Assembly (NCBI GenBank): GCA_027627225.1 | Contig: CM051032.1 | Coordinates: forward strand, 67,118,320 to 67,182,319 | Source: Congeria kusceri | Taxonomy: Eukaryota > Mollusca > Bivalvia > Myida > Dreissenidae | Direction: 5' to 3' | Length of the DNA stretch: 64,000 nucleotides | Shown: positions 1-12,109 of the stretch, piece by piece | Numbering within the stretch: position 1 is the stretch's first letter | Layout of the letters: each line of letters opens with the position of its first letter | Translations under genes and position numbers: made by a program | The notes under the pieces: generated by a model | The model's input: the letters and a program-made list of their open reading frames with translations, nothing else | Databases searched by the model: none | What the model was told of the DNA's origin: nothing

Positions 1-523
1 GCGGGAAAACCTTGGTGATGACGATCGCAGCGGCCGCCCAGTAACGATAACGTCATCTGACGTCGCTGTCATCAAAGAGCTGCTTGACAAAGATAGACGG
101 GTCACAATTAGAGAAATTGTAGCAAGAGCTGACTTTAGTTATGGGACGATTTTTAACATCATTCACGAGCATCTCAACATGCGAAGAGTATGTGCACGTT
201 GGATCCCCAAGATATTAACGTACGATCAGAAGCGAATGCGATCGGAATCATGTCAACGGATATTGCGGCGATTTGAACGCGATGGACCCAATTTCGTGGA
301 AAGAGTCGTAACTGTTGACGAAACCTGGATAGGTTTCTATACACCAGAGTCCAAGCAGCGATCTACTATGTGGAGAACACCCGGTTCTCCATCCCCGAAG
401 AAGTTCGAGCAGACTCAGTCCACCAGAAAGCAGATGTTCATAATCTTCTTCGACGTCAGAGGTGTGGGGCTGGTGCATGCTGTACCCCCAGGGCAGACGG
501 TCAACGCAGCGTACTACACGATG

Positions 524-631
524 GTGGGTTGAAGACATTAATCATAACAATTTTTATGTTGTATGTGTTAACCAGACTAACAATATTATACATTATTCAA
601 ATTAGGCATCACATTTTGTTTATCATTTTAG
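524..631 (+). other. intron-like insert in mariner transposase
   Basis: The segment begins GTGGGT and ends TTTTAG. Removing it joins ATG (521-523) to GTTTTGAAACGT and restores the continuous reading MVLKRD expected at this point of mariner transposases. It is AT-rich, has in-frame stops and is only 108 bp long. Mariner transposases are normally intronless, so this is either an acquired spliceosomal intron or an insertion that happens to leave GT-AG borders. Confidence 0.6.
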
Positions 632-797
632 GTTTTGAAACGTGACCTTCTGAGGGCTATGAGGAAGAAGAGGGCCGAGAACCTGCCATCTATTATTTTT
701 CACCATGACAACGCCCCTTCCCACCGAGCAGCGGCTACACAAACAGCCATACAGCATCTGGGACTTGAGCTTCTGGATCATCCCCCATACAACCCAG

Positions 798-1052
798 GGC
801 CCATATTTATAAAGATTCTTAAGCCATTCTTAACTTAAGTTGAACATAAGTCAAAATTAGGCTTAGTGTTTGAATGCTTTGGAACATTTAAATGACTAAC
901 GGTAATACTAGATATTAATGCACTTTGAATTATATTGCAAATTATGTGTCAAAATCTTCCAAAAATGCATTACCTTGTCAGAAAATCCAATAATTAAATT
1001 TGAAAATTTTAAGATTTTTCTTAATTTTCAAATAAGACTTTGTAAATACCAG
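798..1052. mobile_element. MITE-like insertion inside mariner
   Basis: An AT-rich stretch of about 255 bp splits the motif YNP|DLSPCDF. Its ends are imperfect inverted repeats (left GGCCCATATTTATAAAG, right end reverse-complemented CTGGTATTTACAAAG). The bases CCCAG occur on both sides (793-797 and 1053-1057), a likely 5-bp target duplication. Cutting out the insert with one CCCAG copy restores the transposase frame exactly. No coding sequence inside. Confidence 0.7.
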
Positions 1053-1534
1053 CCCAGACCTGTCGCCATGTGATTTCTTTCTCTTCCCTGTGATCAAGAG
1101 CTACTTCGAGGCATACATTTTTTGACGACACGGACGAGCTTCCCAGCGCAGTGCAGGCGTACGTTTCTAACATTTACACTGACACATTCAGAGATTGTTT
1201 CATATACTCGTGGATTAAGAGTTGAAGAAAAAGTATTGTGTTTAATGCAGAGTACTTTGAAAAGTATTAAGAGCCACCAGCGACTGAGTCGCCATAAGAT
1301 ATTTTGTTGACGTCGACGTTAACAAACTTTGGGCCAGATAATACATAGTGACGTTACTATAGTAACTGTGGTTATTATATTTGATGAGTGATTTTAAAGA
1401 AAATTGGTAAATATACTTCCATTAAATCAATCTGTATTTAGTAGAAATTTCTTAAACATTGCATGAAAAATAAAGAAACGCGAGAACCTTTCCGCGAACT
1501 TTTTAATCACCCCTCGTAATGTCAGTCAAACATA

Positions 1535-1769
1535 TGAGGCGTGTCGTGGGAAATCCGGGCTTAATGCATGCGCGTAAAGTGTCGTCCCAATCCGGAACGG
1601 CACTTTCCGCTGTTATGGTATTTTATGTTTCAAAGAAATCTCTTCTAAACATAAATCTACTGTCGGCGGAAAGTGCCGTCCCGGATTAGCCTGAGCGCAC
1701 TGCACAGGCAAATCCGGGACGACACTTTACGCACATGCATTCAGCCCGGTTTTCCCACGACACGCCTCA
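1535..1769. mobile_element. foldback / MITE, about 235 bp
   Basis: The termini are long inverted repeats starting TGAGGCGTGTCGTGGGAAA and ending in its complement. Internal GC-rich blocks (GTAAAGTGTCGTCCC and GGCACTTTCCGC) also occur in both orientations, so the whole element folds into a long hairpin with a short AT-rich centre near 1618-1660. It is non-coding. I believe similar foldbacks are dispersed in bivalve genomes, but that is from memory. Confidence 0.75.
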
Positions 1770-2014
1770 AAGACATTATTGGAACAATTAAGGATCATCA
1801 GAACACGCCAAGATAATTGGTCCAGCAGTATTCAATGAAAGTTAGCCCTAAATTGCCATACGATTATACAATGCATAAGAATATAGACAGCAACAGGACA
1901 GACCATCTCTCTCTGCTTAAAAATACAAGTAAATATTGATATTGCAAAACCAAAGTACTTATAAGAATAAAATATGAATCAGCACGAAGTAGAAATCTGA
2001 AAAAAATGTTGCGC

Positions 2015-2090
2015 CGGTATTGGGATCCTATCGCGAACCCGTGTCGAAATATCATCGCGTTAACCATTGTGTCACGTGACCTAAGCTCGT
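2015..2090 (-). mobile_element. tRNA-derived SINE head (degenerate)
   Basis: On the minus strand an A-box-like block (CACAATGGTTAACGCGATGA, 2053-2072) is followed about 14 bases later by a B-box-like block (GGGTTCGCGATAGG, 2027-2040). The order and spacing match an RNA polymerase III promoter of a tRNA-like sequence. Acceptor-stem pairing is poor, so this is more likely a SINE remnant than a tRNA gene. Confidence 0.4.
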
Positions 2091-2099
2091 TGATGTACG

Positions 2100-2655
2100 G
2101 CTTGCCTTTCTCTTGTGGTTTCATCCATAGAACTCACTGCTATATAGAACTCCAGGTGAGTATAAAGAAATAAAAGATTGTAAACTTTACATTGAACCAC
2201 GTGGACAACGTTTTCCATATTTCATTCGGCTTGCCTTTCCCTTGTGGTTTCATTCGGCTTGCCTTTCCCTTGTGGTTTCATTCGGCTTGCCTTTCCCTTG
2301 TGGTTTCATTCATAGAACTCCTTGTGAGCATAAACATAAAATGATTTTAAACTTTACATTGAAACTACCGTGTGGACAGCGTTTTCCATATTTCATAAGG
2401 CTTGCCTTTCTCTTGTGATTTCATCCATCGAACTCACGGCTATATAGAACTCAATGTGAGCATAAAGAAAGAAATGATTTGAATTAAACTTACCACGTAG
2501 ACAACGTTTTCCACATGTTAGACGTCTTGCCTGTACTCTTGTGGTTTCATAGAGCGCACTGCTTTATATAGAACTCCATGTGAGCATAAACAAATAAATG
2601 ATTAAACTTTATATTAACCTTACCATGTGGACAACGTTGTGCAGATTTCATCGCA
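2100..2655. repeat. diverged tandem repeat, about 4 units of about 120-145 bp
   Basis: Successive units share CTTGCCTTTCTCTTGTGGTT, a block with TATATAGAACTCCA, GTGAGCATAAA, and a tail ending GTGGACAACGTTTTCCA. Inside the first unit boundary a 28-bp piece beginning TTCGGCTTGCC is repeated three times without change (2224-2307), so a small expansion has occurred within the larger one. Non-coding, just upstream of opsin pseudogene A. Confidence 0.8.
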
Positions 2656-3062
2656 AATACGATAAATTAAGTAATACATGGACATACATGAATCATTGAA
2701 CCGTCATACTTGTGACCATGCGATGTATCAGAAAACTTAGTGCCAGCTATTTGAAGCACTGCAATGAATATCCATTATCCATGCGGCGAAGGACGTTTAT
2801 TTTTTCAATTCATTTATTACAGCACAGTCAGAATTCATTTTAAGATAACATAACAACATGAATAAATCATAACAAACTATGTTTAATTGTCGAATTTCAG
2901 TGGTTAACAAAAAATAAGGATTTTGTAATGTCTAAGAAATCGTACTAAAATAATAATATGAGTAAATGAAAACAAACAGTGTGAACATTTATTTTTTGTG
3001 GGGAACGAACAAAGGATTATAGCTCACTTGCAAGGTCTAAAAAACTGGGTGGAAGAGTGTGT

Positions 3063-3597
3063 ATGGCTCAAATGTCTGAAACAAATTCAATACAGAGTCA
3101 GAATGCGACAGATACGTTTCTCAAACCTGGGAACATGGAGCCTAATGTGGCTCAAATAATCACCGGGACCATTTTTATAATCCTCATGGTGCTGGGCGCG
3201 TTCTTCAACCTAAGAGTCTTGATGACGTTCCATTGCAGCTCACGTCTTCACACGCCAACTAACGTTTTGATCATTGGCTGCGTCGTGTGTGACGTCGTTG
3301 GAGTATTCAGCGGATTCCCTTTTGTCATAGTGTCCTGCTTCAACGGGCAGTGGTACTTTGGAGAAAACTGGTGCAGTGGTAGCGATATTCGGGTGTATTG
3401 CTAATGGGTTGCTATGGGGTTTGTTGCCCTTTATGGGTTGGGGGAATATCACATGGGAGCCGAGTGGATTAACCTGTGGGCCGGATTGGACTAACAGAAA
3501 CAATTCCATCCTCTCATACAATATCAGCATGATGGTCATCCATCTGGCAGTTCCACTTGTGATCATCTGTGTGTGTTACACAAAGATTTTAATTAAG
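3063..3597 (+). pseudogene. opsin A exon 1 (TM1-TM3 start, TM4-TM5)
   Basis: Frame from 3063 reads N-terminus, TM1 (TGTIFIILMVLGAFFNL), TM2 (NVLIIGCVVCDVVG) and the extracellular Cys in ENWC. It then jumps at about 3371-3376 directly to TM4 sequence in another frame (IFGCIANGLLWG), which continues through extracellular loop 2 with its Cys (LTCGPDW) and TM5 to KILIK. In copy B the bases between GGTGCA and GTGG are about 128 bp longer, so this is a deletion, probably at a short GTGG/TGG-type homology. The donor AAG|GTAAGC at 3598 is strong. Confidence 0.85.
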
Positions 3598-4719
3598 GTA
3601 AGCGGTTTTAAGTGACATTACACATCAAAATCATTATACGGTTACGAAATAAATGCACAATCAATTGCAAATATAGATAACAGTATTATGGATTGGTTGT
3701 GTACGTAAAGTCAAAATTTACATTGATAGATGCACTTTTGATATAGTCTAAACTATTAATCCTATCAAAATCCTTGTTTTTTTTAACCAATGAAAATTAA
3801 AAAAATAAAAATATTTTTATTATTTATTCATGTTGTTATGTTATCTTGAACTGAATTCTGACTGCTGTAATACAACTATCATTTATTCTTTATACAAAAC
3901 ACTTGTATACACCAACGTTAAAAGGCGACCGAACATTTAAGTTTCTTCACTTTGTGCACATAATAAAAACAAATTGTTGTAACTATATCGAATTTATATC
4001 TTTGTATTATATTGACTATATATTTTTATAACTATCTTCGCTAGTTATTATAATTTATTCGTTATTTTATTACTATTATTGAATGGTTATGTGTCTCTTA
4101 TTCTCAGAAAATGAAATTTACGTACATCCTAAGATCTTGAATTGCACAAATATATTTGCAATGACTTTTTGTATGCTTTCTGTTTTAAAAAGTTATTGCT
4201 CAATATTACAAATATGTAACAACTATTAGTTTTGAACTCAAAATATATCTAACAAATTACATATATTTTATCCTGGAAACGATGACATTATTTCACTTTA
4301 AGTATACACCAAATACGAGTATATGTAGAAAACGTGCGTACATTCAGATTATTTGACTACTGCTAATTCATGGCAACACGTTAAATGCGAATTTCTGAAA
4401 GTGAATTTCTGATATAGTTTGGTTTTAGGGTGCAGTGATGAATAACATCGTGCTTATCCATTTACAATGTATTCAATGAAATATTAAATACAGTTCATAT
4501 ACATGTAAATAGATAGTAATTATAAACAAAATGTATATTTTGTTCAGCTGTAGCTTAGCTTGTTAATTTTTTTTTCATTTGTTTTAAATATATTATTAAA
4601 TAATGAACTTACTCTTTTGACCTTGTTTAATCATCCAGAGAATTGAATGCCAATTGTTAAATGACATCGTTAGCATAGCTTTATTGGCTTTATTAGGGCA
4701 TCTGGCCAAATACATCAAT

Positions 4720-6678
4720 TTATTTAATGCTTTCCAGTGATTTATAGAGAAATATATGTGAAATAAAATTGGTAATTCACTGTTCACTCCTGTAATTTTC
4801 AGTTACACACTGGTTCCCGATTAAATACAGTAAATTAAAAGGACCGTCAACGATGCCAGGTTCAAAATTGTGACGTAATGACGTTATAATTCCCGCTATT
4901 ATTTTAAACTAAACGCCTTTATATAGCACATAAAATGTAACGGCGTAAAAAGCATTAAAAAAAAGAAAATGTGTAAGTTTCGGTAAGCTGCGCCACTCGT
5001 GAAAATATAAATTTTTATGATCACTCGTGAAGTAAAATCGATATTCTACCGAAACCAACAAATATGCTCTATATAATATGTTAGATGGTCAAAAATAAAT
5101 ACACATATAAAACACATATAACATTTATGCTAGCTTACCAATACATGAGAAAAGAAAAGCGAAACAAACTATTGATCATAGACAACTAAATTAACTGGCA
5201 ATATAACGTTATAAAGTATCAAGAAGCACAAAATTAAGCAAATGGAAATGTCTGAACAGAGCTATTGAGATGAATTGGGCAAGGTTTCTTAGCACTTTTG
5301 TATTTTCAGAAAACATGCTGTTAACACAATTTATATAAACACCAAATTTTTGTCTTTAGTAACGATACAAAGACATCAAAGTTAGAAATGCAATTCTAAT
5401 TCAACAGCATAAGTGCATGTAATATAGTATATTTCTTCCGTTTATATTGTGATATATTCCAGTTTCATTTTCTAATGGCTGAAATGATAATCTAAATATT
5501 GGTAATGAATTTTGTTTGTTATTATCAACAATAGCAATGTATTTTTTTCATACTTAAAAGTAGATTTAAATTTGCTAAAGAAATCCAATTTACTTAGCGA
5601 ATTAACGGAGTCAGATATGGATTTTCTTTTCTTTTCTTTTAAATTCATTAATACCACAAATCTAACTTCCCTACAAAAATGGTACCACGCCTTTAAAATT
5701 AGTTCAAGCAATATTAGTCTAGTTTTAATAATTATCTAGTGTAACTTTAGTAACCGATAAAATACGTCAATAAATAGAGGATATTTGTTGGTTTCGGTAG
5801 AATATCGAGTTTAAATCACGAGTGATCATATAAATTTATTTATTTCATGCTATGCGGTGAATTAGTGGAGAATACCAGTGAATAGGTCGAGTGAAATGAT
5901 AACGTTTGATCATTTCACCCTTGGTTATATGGAACTACTTTTAACTTTTATGTTTATTTTTTCAAAGTATATAAATACCCTAATCGTCAGTGTAAACTTC
6001 GGACTTTTTAAACAACATAAAACACATAATAAAATTCAATACAAATATAATAATAAATTAGTAAGCGACAACGACGCAGTAAGTGTGGCACTATTTTCCC
6101 ACCACAACAGTGATCGATAATTTTGGAATCATAATGACGTCATATTTATGACGTAATAATACACAAAACTTATGACGCTTCAGCATATCTCGCGCATTCT
6201 TTTTTATTTATCGTTCGATAGCATGAAAAAAAAAAGTTTAAGATCGTATTTTATTGCATTCGTGGTCATAGAAACTGCGCCACTCGTGAAAATATTGTTT
6301 CTATGACCACTCATGAAATAAAATACGATCTTACACTGCATTAAACAAATATCCTCTATATTTTTTCACGAGTGAATAAAAAATCAATATTCTACCGAAA
6401 CCTACAATTTTTCTTTTTATTTTATTCTCTTTACGCCGTTTTGTTACATTTGTGTGCTTTGTACGTGCGTTTGATTTGAAGAAAAAAATTGCGAGAATTA
6501 TCACGTCATGACGTCAAAATAATGACGTCATTTCACAATTTTGAACCCGGCCTCGTCGACTGTCTGTTTCATTTACTGTATTAAAAACCAGTGTGAAACA
6601 GGTACAATTACAAACAGTGAATTACCAATTTTATTTCACTGTTATTCCCCTATGAATTACTGGAAAGCATAAAATAAA
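4720..6678. mobile_element. long-TIR foldback element, about 1.96 kb, in opsin A intron 1
   Basis: The left arm (about 4720-5090) and right arm (about 6320-6678) are inverted copies. Shared landmarks read the same from each end inward: ATGCTTTCCAGT, GAAATAAAATTGGTAATTCA, ATACAGTAAAT, GGTTCAAAATTGTGA, GGCGTAAA, CACTCGTGAAAATAT. A third partial inverted copy sits inside at 5780-5850. The centre has only short open frames (for example 5878-6120, 80 codons) with no recognisable domain, so the element looks non-autonomous. Confidence 0.75.
6131..6530. promoter_or_regulatory. cluster of perfect CRE-type palindromes
   Basis: TGACGTCA occurs at 6135-6142, 6509-6516 and 6523-6530, with near-matches adjoining (CACGTCAT at 6503, ATGACGTAAT at 6149). 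The octamer is the classic CREB/ATF site. The sites lie within the right part of the foldback; the left arm has decayed versions (GACGTAATGACGTTA near 4872). Whether they act on the opsin is unknown. Confidence 0.4.
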
Positions 6679-7268
6679 AGACTTGTATTGCTTGCTTATT
6701 ACAGTGTTACACAGGTTTGCTAGGCTTCCATTATAGACTCTACGTAAATGCCATTCCAAGAAAGCAAGATCTAACGGGAATTTCTACTATTAAGTTATTT
6801 TACTTTATTGTTGTAATTTTAGTAGAAGAAAACCATTATTGCCCATGTATCCAGTTTCATTAAATTCAGATTACCGGTATCATTACTACTGTAGTCCGTA
6901 ATTGGACATTCCTCAATAACTTTCCCCGAGAAAGGTTTTGAGTATGCACATTTATTTCTATTTTAATTAAGTCTTAAAATTACCGAACAGTACAGTTATG
7001 AAAACCGAGAATTGGTTAGATAGGGTTAGGTTTAAGGTTAGGTACGGTTTACTTTTTTTAAAAATTTAGGCCAATGCATGAGTATTAAGCCGAAGAGACG
7101 TAGCATGCTTACATAAGTCCATGCGATGGCTCTTATGTAGATTGCCTGTTTATGGTGCATGGTAATTAACTCCTTATATGTGAGGTCCAAAACCACATCC
7201 AATGTGAACATCAAATATTGACAATGCACATCCACCTGATAGCCAAAGTAACCACGCTATAAATGCAG

Positions 7269-7359
7269 GTGCACAGTCACACTATGCGGGCCGCCAGTCT
7301 CCACATGTCCACCCGCATCGCGGAGATGCAGGTTACAATGTCTGCACTTCTTATTATAG
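7269..7359 (+). pseudogene. opsin A exon 2 (intracellular loop 3 and start of TM6)
   Basis: This 91-nt exon follows the acceptor TGCAG (AG 7267-7268) and precedes the donor GTACGTG (7360). In phase 0 it reads the end of loop 3 and MSTRIAEMQVTMSALLII, the start of TM6, leaving one G that completes a Val codon with exon 3. The same exon, with the same length and phase, is present in copy B at 39970-40060. The exon itself shows no lesion in copy A. Confidence 0.8.
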
Positions 7360-9245
7360 GTACGTGAACAATCTACACTTTGTGTCGTATGCATGGGAAT
7401 CATCTCTACACAGTGTTGTATTCATGTGAACTATCCCTACACCGTGCTGTGTTTATATGAGTCATCTCTACCCCGAATTATATTTACCATCACCATCTCT
7501 ACTCCGTGTTGTATTTGCGTAACCATCTTTATATCGTAAAGTATTTACGTGAACCATCTTCACATTGTTAAGTATTTACGTGATCTATCTTCATATCGTT
7601 AAGTATAAACGTTAACCATCTTCATATCCTTTGTATTTTTTGAACCATCTTCATGTCGAATAGTATTTACGTGAACTATCTTCATATCGTGTTGTATTTA
7701 CGTGAACCACCTTCACACCGTATATATATATATAGTGTTCATTTGAACCAACTTCATGCCGTACTGTGTTGATTACACTCGTCTTCGTATCGTATTGTAT
7801 TCATGTGAACTATCTTCATGTCGCAGTGTATGCATATGAACCATCTTCACATCATAGTGTATTCGTGTCAACTATCTTCATGTCGCAGTGTATACTTATA
7901 AACCATCTTCACATCGTATTTTAATTGTGTGAACTATCTTCATGTCGCAGTGTTGTATGCATATGAACCATCTTCACATCGTATTTTATTCGTGTGAACT
8001 ATCTTCATGTCTCAGTGTATGCATATGAACCATCTTCACATCGTATTTTATTCGTGTGAACTATTTTCATGTCGTAGTGTATGCATATGAACCATATTCA
8101 TATCGTATTTTATTCGTGTGAACTATCTTCATGTAGCAGTGTATGCATATGAACCATATTCACGTTATTTTATTCTTGTGAACTATCTTCATGTCGCAGT
8201 GTATGCATATGAACCATCTTCACATCATATTTTATTCGTGTAAACTATCTTCATGTCGTAGTGTATGCATATGAACCATCTTCACATCATATTTTATTCG
8301 TGTAAACTATCTTCATGTCGCAGTGTATGCATATGAACCATCTTCACATCATATTTTATTCGTGTAAACTATCTTCATGTCGCAGTGTATGCATATGAAC
8401 CATCTTCACATCGTTGTTTATTCGTGTGAACTAACTTCATGTCGCAGTGTATGCATATGAACCATCTTCATATCATAGTGTATTCGTGTGAACTATCTTC
8501 ATGTCGCAGTGTATGCATATGAACAATCTTCACATCATATTTTATTCATGTGAACTTTATTCATGTCGCAGTGTATGCATGTGAATCATCTTCACATCAT
8601 ATTTTATTCATGTGAACTATCTTCGTGTCGCAGTGTATGCATAAGAACCATCTTCACATCGTTGTGTATTCGTGTGAACTATCTTCATGTCGCAGTGTAT
8701 GCATATGAACCATGTTCACATCATATTTTATTCGTGTGAACTATCTTCATGTCGCAGTGTATGCATATGAACCATTTTCACATTATATTTTATTCATGTG
8801 AACTATATTCATGTCGCAGTGTATGCATGTGAACGTTCTTCACATGGTATTGTGTTCATGTGAACTATATTCATGTTGCGGTGTATGCATATGAACCATC
8901 TTCACAAATTATTGTGTTCATGTGAACTATATTCATGTCGCAGTGTATGCATACATGTATGAAGCATCTTCACATCATATTTTATTCATTTGATCTATCT
9001 TCATGTCGCAGTGTTTGCATGTGAACCATCTTCACATCGTATTGTTTTCATGTGAACTATCTTCATGTCGCAGTGTATGCATATGAACCATCTTCACATG
9101 GTATTGTGTTCATGTGAACTATATTCATGTCGCAGTGTATGCATGTGAACCATCTTCACATGGTATTGTGTTCATGTGAACTATCTTCATGTCGCAGTCT
9201 ATGCATGTGAACCATCTTCACATGGTATTGTGTTCATATGATCTA
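7360..9245. repeat. minisatellite, 30/60-bp units, starting at the exon 2 splice donor
   Basis: About 30 units of roughly 60 bp, each made of two related half-units: one with GTGAACTATCTTCATGTCG, the other with ATGAACCATCTTCACATCG. The first units (7360-7800) are more diverged, later ones (7800-9230) more uniform. The array begins directly at the donor: exon-end CTTCTTATTATAG|GTACGTGAACAATC resembles the repeat, so the array probably grew from the splice junction itself. Confidence 0.85.
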
Positions 9246-10415
9246 CATTTCCCTTCTTCACTTCAAATCCCAGTAATGACTTCTATATCGGCTTGGAATC
9301 CAAGTTATTTGAAACATCTCCATTTCGTCTCAGTTTGATGTGATCCATCACCACTTCTAACGTTTTCGTGTGAGCAATATTCTCTTCATAGCCGATTTAT
9401 GTGAATTGTCTTGATAATTTTGTTATCGTTGTCATGTTATCAGTTTTATTTTTCTTGTCCTTTAATTAAAACAGTTAATACACTCTGATAAAGATAGTAC
9501 TTTGCACTGTCAGACAATTTTTCTTGTAACGACGTTTTATATACTACAATTATTTTTACAGTCCTTTTAAATCTACATCTCACCTTGTGGGTCGCTTGCG
9601 TGTATCAGTTGGTATCAACTCATTAGTTTCTTGAAAAGCAGGCAATATTCTATAATGCATGTAATGTAATAGACCTCTAGACATTTAACATCCCTGCAAG
9701 CTTGATTTATTATTAGTGTCCATCATAATTATTCAATGAGAACTTTTGTTATTGCAATGATAAATAGATGGTAACTACAATATAGTAGTAGACGAACGTA
9801 TGCAATAAAATTCCGTGGAGCTTTTATAAACATATTACTAAAATAAATGTATAAACGCATTTCCTTTATTTGTTAAAGGTTAATGCAAATAAAATTTTAG
9901 ACTGTTGGTGGAAGCCAACGGTCTTTTGAGAGGGTAATTTCCAATCGCGGAAAACTACTTCTTTTCTTTGCAGGCTATTAGTCAGTAAATCGAAACCAGA
10001 AAGGGTCCTTCTTTAAAACAGCAAAGTTTTACACCCGTGTTCTTACATTTTAATTATTTAAATATAATTTATGTAATATGCATTATAATGTGTATATCAT
10101 GTGATTTATTACAATTAAACTTTGTAAAAAAGGTCAATTCATAAAAAAATAACTTTAAACTAATGACACCCCTTCTTTTGCTATTTACTTGTCTGTAACC
10201 GAAAATTCACCTGAGTGTCCTGGAATAAGACCACCAAATTAATGCGCTACATCGGTTATTTTCAACGCTTTGCGAAAGTGTTTTTCTTGTTACTAATTCT
10301 CATTCTGAATATTTTGACAGCACATTACTGCAATTATAAATTTTAAACAGTACTATCGAAAATCGAGAGCTTGCGTCGTATGACCTACTTTTGACTAAGT
10401 ATGCTACGAACAAAT

Positions 10416-10445
10416 ATCTATAAATAAACATGTTTATTTATAGAT
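10416..10445. repeat. perfect 30-bp palindrome
   Basis: The arm ATCTATAAATAAACA is followed directly by its exact complement. Weaker inverted similarity extends outward (CTACGAA near 10405 and TTCGTAG complement near 10452), so this is the centre of a small foldback of about 100 bp. Confidence 0.8.
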
Positions 10446-12109
10446 CTTTGGCTACGAAGCACTAACAATCGGTGCGCCTAACTACTACGCTTCATCGGTT
10501 ATTCAGGCCCATTGAATATTGACTTGTTAACTGGCATGTATATTATTCCGTTTGCATAAGATAATTAGCTCGAAACAATATGTTTTTGTTACTTACAAAT
10601 TAGGTTTTTTATGATGTCGCATACTAAAGAATAAGAAGCCATTATAAAGTTTAAAGGTTGGAAAGTGAATTTCGTTCAAACAAATGTTTCCTTTTTAGTA
10701 AAAATGCACACATGATTCACATGCTTTTAACTTTTTTGTCGCCAACAGTCTTTCTACGCTATCAGCGTTTTGATTAAACGTTAACGCCGTCAACATTTGT
10801 AGAACATGTTTCCGTTTACAGCCATTGCACCAATTTGAATATTGTAAACTAGGGAATGCTCACTTTTAATAAGCAGTTTTCGAATGTTTTAGTACTATAT
10901 GACTGTATTCGTCAATAACCTTAATACGCCTTTCATTTTGTTTGTTAGCACATAAAAAGCTTGAAATATTAAAATAATGTATCACCTCTTTTATTTTCAT
11001 GTTACGGTTCTCAACAATATTTTTTAGAAAAAAGGAATTTGAATACAAAATGGCATAGCACATTTGGTTAATCATGTCATATTCTGCAGTTCCACTCATC
11101 AACAACAACTAAATTATTTTTTGTCATATTCCTATTTCAAGATGAGTTAACCGTGTATTGACACAGGAGTGTAACAGAAACAATACATCGCAAAGACTAT
11201 GTAGAAAATATACTGCCATAACTATATACATTAGTACTGTACTGTACACTGCGAGAGCTAAAGTACTCAATGTAATAGCTATTACATATTTTCAAGATTT
11301 CTTTTATATTTTGAGGTATTTATAAATAAACCGAACCTTCTGTTCCATTAGTTATTATATTGGCGTCAAAAGCGTTCACGTGTTAACAAAAAATAATTTA
11401 TAAAATGTAGATAATTGAACTTCGTTAGAGTGTGCGTGTACCATGGAGAGAAAAATATATTTATAACTGTTGCCAAGTGGTCACCAGCTAGTGAATATGC
11501 TTTTAATATCTATGATTATGTAGAATATCAAAATCATGTTGGCACTGGAGATAAAAATGTATCAGTTTGTCATTCTTTCAGTGGATTTTGTCGCAAACTG
11601 AAGATAGATTACAAATTGTTCTAGACATTTCAGAACGACCGTAGTCAATGAATCCCTCGTTTAACTACTAAACAAATTATCCTTATACAAGAGTGTGCGC
11701 TTCCCACGCCAATGCCATAATGGACTAGTGTAACACGACAAGATGTGCCGTATTTCCAGTTAGAATGAATAAGAATCGAGGAACGCTTGTAGAAAGAGTG
11801 TTAATTGATGAACCCGAAAGGAAAAGTAACATATGCTGGCAAATATGTTTTGAAATATATGTTTCTACCGCATCATTTATATGGTATGTATTTGATTCGT
11901 AATGTAAATTCTGGGTTTTTGAAGCCATAAATATATATTCGTATAATTTCAATTTTAATATAAATGTATTTGCTTTGTAATTACCCGTACAAACTGTTCA
12001 GTGTTTTGATGGTATACAGAAGTAAACATAAATACTTGGCTTGCTGTTTATAGGTCAACACAATTGTGGCATTATTATTTATGACCAATAAGTAATGGAA
12101 ATCTAAGGT

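Larger units (their letters stand above)
2..1270 (+). pseudogene. mariner transposase (DD34D), interrupted
   Basis: It is open from base 2 to 523 and shows the C-terminal part of the helix-turn-helix region (around DRRVTIREIVARADFSYG), then the first catalytic Asp in TVDETW (codon 317-319). After an intron-like gap it resumes at 632 with the second Asp in HHDNAPSH (707-709). After the insert at 798-1052 it continues with DLSPCDFF, which holds the third Asp. Exactly 34 residues separate Asp 2 and Asp 3 once the insert is ignored, the DD34D hallmark of mariner. Lesions: the nested insertion, a frame change in the T-run near 1110-1120, and an in-frame TGA at 1223-1225 where relatives have a sense codon. 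The reading frame recovers after the TGA and ends at TAA 1268-1270. It is therefore inactive as it stands. The N-terminus is outside the window. Confidence 0.9.
1..1518 (+). mobile_element. mariner-family DNA transposon, 5'-truncated by window edge
   Basis: The copy runs from the window edge through a broken transposase gene to a right terminal inverted repeat at about 1478-1518. Read on the minus strand that end starts TACGAGGGGTGATT, the usual kind of mariner terminus, and it closes on TA, consistent with the TA target site of this superfamily. The left TIR lies outside the window. The body carries two extra segments: an intron-like 108-bp stretch (524-631) and a nested MITE-like insertion (798-1052). 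About 210 bp of 3' untranslated sequence separate the last coding remnant from the TIR. Confidence 0.9.

Noticed and set aside
7005..7045. Telomere-like words (AGGGTTAGG, AAGGTTAGG)
   Set aside because: Too short and degenerate to call an interstitial telomere repeat.
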